DNA of 64,000 nucleotides from Algoriphagus aquimarinus (GTDB lineage Bacteria > Bacteroidota > Bacteroidia > Cytophagales > Cyclobacteriaceae). Numbering within the stretch: position 1 is the first letter of the stretch; each line of letters begins with the position of its first letter. Of this stretch, positions 63,137 through 64,000 are shown in pieces. The stretch covers positions 620,001 to 684,000 of the forward strand of contig NZ_VORW01000001.1 of the NCBI RefSeq assembly GCF_007997215.1. The letters run 5' to 3'. A program made the position numbers and the translations under genes. The notes beneath the pieces were generated by a model. It was not told the origin of the DNA and ran no database searches. It worked only from the letters and a program-made list of their open reading frames with translations.

Positions 63137-63390
63137 CATAAGCCTCGTAGAAATACGGGGCTTTTTGTGTTTATAGGGATTACTCCAACTAGGCTTAAAC
63201 CATCCCTCCCCAAAAACTTCATTCAGCACTCCATTTAACAAACGCTAAGGAACTTGCATGCCCTGTTTAGGGCTTATTCTATAGAATAAAATTATATTTG
63301 GGGCGGAGGCGATTTCTTCGGTAGTGAAACCCTTGATATGCATTTGGGTTATTTGTTCACTCCTCCTTTTCATTCCAATAAACATTATTG

Positions 63391-64000
63391 ATGCAAAACA
63401 TTCCATTATATATTGGCAATAAGCCTTTTCCAGGGTCAGGTAAGAAGTTTAATAATTACAATCCAGGAACTGGGGACTTGTTAAATGAAGTGACTAGCGC
63501 TTCTACAGCCGATTTCGAGAAAGCGATAGAATCTGCTAAGAAAGGACTTAAGATCTGGTCTGCCATGTCTCCAACTGAGCGGGGAAGGATTTTGCATAAG
63601 GCTTCTCGTATTCTACGTGAAAAAAACGATGAATTGGCGCTACTGGAATCTCAGGATGCCGGTAAGCCTATTCGTGAAGCGCTTGAAGTAGACGTGGTCT
63701 CTGGAGCAGATTGCCTGGAGTATTACGCAGGAATTGCTGCTTCTATGCATGGAGATCATATTAATTTGGGTACTGATTTTGCCTATACCCGACGCGAGCC
63801 TCTTGGGATTTGTGCTGGTATAGGTGCTTGGAATTATCCGCTACAGATCGCTTGCTGGAAATCTGCCCCTGCATTGGCTTGTGGCAATGTCATGATTTTT
63901 AAACCTGCAGAACTTACTCCAGTTACAGCCTATAAACTGGCAGAAGTTTATAAGGAAGCTGGTCTGCCAGACGGGGTTTTCAACGTAGTGCAAGGAGATG
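63391..64000 (+). CDS. betB: Betaine-aldehyde dehydrogenase, 3' end outside window
   Basis: 203 residues visible, starting [20 protein letters not shown]. The sequence follows BetB closely: [63 protein letters not shown] read in pieces, and [17 protein letters not shown] with the cofactor-binding Lys. It would oxidise betaine aldehyde to glycine betaine with NAD+, for osmoprotection or choline use. Another aldehyde dehydrogenase of this type cannot be fully excluded without the C-terminus. Confidence 0.85.
   Translation, partial: MQNIPLYIGNKPFPGSGKKFNNYNPGTGDLLNEVTSASTADFEKAIESAKKGLKIWSAMSPTERGRILHKASRILREKNDELALLESQDAGKPIREALEVDVVSGADCLEYYAGIAASMHGDHINLGTDFAYTRREPLGICAGIGAWNYPLQIACWKSAPALACGNVMIFKPAELTPVTAYKLAEVYKEAGLPDGVFNVVQGD

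Larger units (their letters stand above)
62479..63168 (+). repeat. Two perfect tandem copies of a 345-bp unit
   Basis: 62479-62823 and 62824-63168 are identical by eye, apart from nothing I could detect. Each unit is 242 bp with the GIY-YIG gene plus 103 bp with the 3' part of tRNA-Leu (from the first base of the anticodon loop), a 19-bp hairpin insertion and the tRNA terminator. The intact tRNA-Leu supplies a further, insertion-free copy of the 84-bp tRNA-terminator part at 62395-62478. Confidence 0.9.

Noticed and set aside
62479..63168. CRISPR-like array
   Set aside because: Only two long, gene-containing units and no short repeats with unique spacers; no cas genes in the window.
63005..63241. 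78-codon minus-strand frame
   Set aside because: It is antisense to the GIY-YIG gene and the tRNA fragment.

Overview
The window looks like a chromosome segment of a Bacteroidota bacterium, most likely order Cytophagales and close to Cyclobacteriaceae (Algoriphagus-like); the family placement is inference. Supporting signs are two promoters of the Bacteroidota type (TTG, 19 nt, TAnnTTTG) at 905-934 and 62076-62105, a fused MurF-alanine racemase, paired DUF4382 lipoproteins, a CarboxypepD_reg/TonB-dependent receptor, an S23-type four-helix-bundle gene, and moderate G+C that drops visibly between about 47 and 58 kb.

Layout. 1-3.6 kb: a truncated FAH-family gene, then a TPP riboswitch controlling a TonB-dependent receptor. 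3.6-12 kb: an accessory stretch with a YoeB-type toxin-antitoxin pair lying between direct repeats, a Fic protein with a repeated operator array, a secreted amidohydrolase, a large M14 peptidase, three tandem PLDc_N membrane proteins and a PIN-domain toxin-antitoxin pair. 12-17.9 kb: a TIGR01777 epimerase, then a ClC channel, KtrB- and KtrA-like potassium uptake proteins and a voltage-gated K+ channel. 17.9-33.5 kb: housekeeping genes (murF-alr, a flippase-like membrane protein, scpA, dxs, msrC, ribD, DUF4382 lipoproteins, dgt, an AsmA-like protein). 33.5-36.5 kb: Trm112, then a second TPP-riboswitch operon encoding a methyltransferase, an AIR-synthase/HypE-fold protein and a divergent ThiE-like protein. 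38-47 kb: a fatty-acid degradation cluster (fadD-like, marR, fadN, fadA, fadE) interrupted by an S23/IVP gene. 47.0-47.4 kb: a cluster of DnaA boxes, a strong oriC candidate, followed by a lipoprotein, a methyltransferase, mnmG, a pair of parS-like sites, ybeY, an RsbW-like ATPase and xth. 54-62 kb: plus-strand genes (ComF, DinB/YfiT, SDR, thioesterase, mutS, PAS-LuxR regulator). 62-63.2 kb: tRNA-Gly, tRNA-Leu(UAA) and a perfect 345-bp tandem duplication, each unit carrying a tiny GIY-YIG nuclease gene and a broken 3' half of the tRNA-Leu. The window ends inside betB.

Most interesting points: (1) the GIY-YIG/tRNA-Leu units, which look like a minimal tRNA-associated mobile module; (2) the TPP-controlled methyltransferase, AIRS-like and ThiE-like operon, in which the ThiE-like protein has lost key ThiE residues, suggesting an uncharacterised thiamin-related function; (3) the TATGTAAAG operator array, with about 41-bp spacing, that covers the start codon of the Fic gene; (4) the oriC/parS region. 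All functional statements come from reading motifs by eye; no database search was run.
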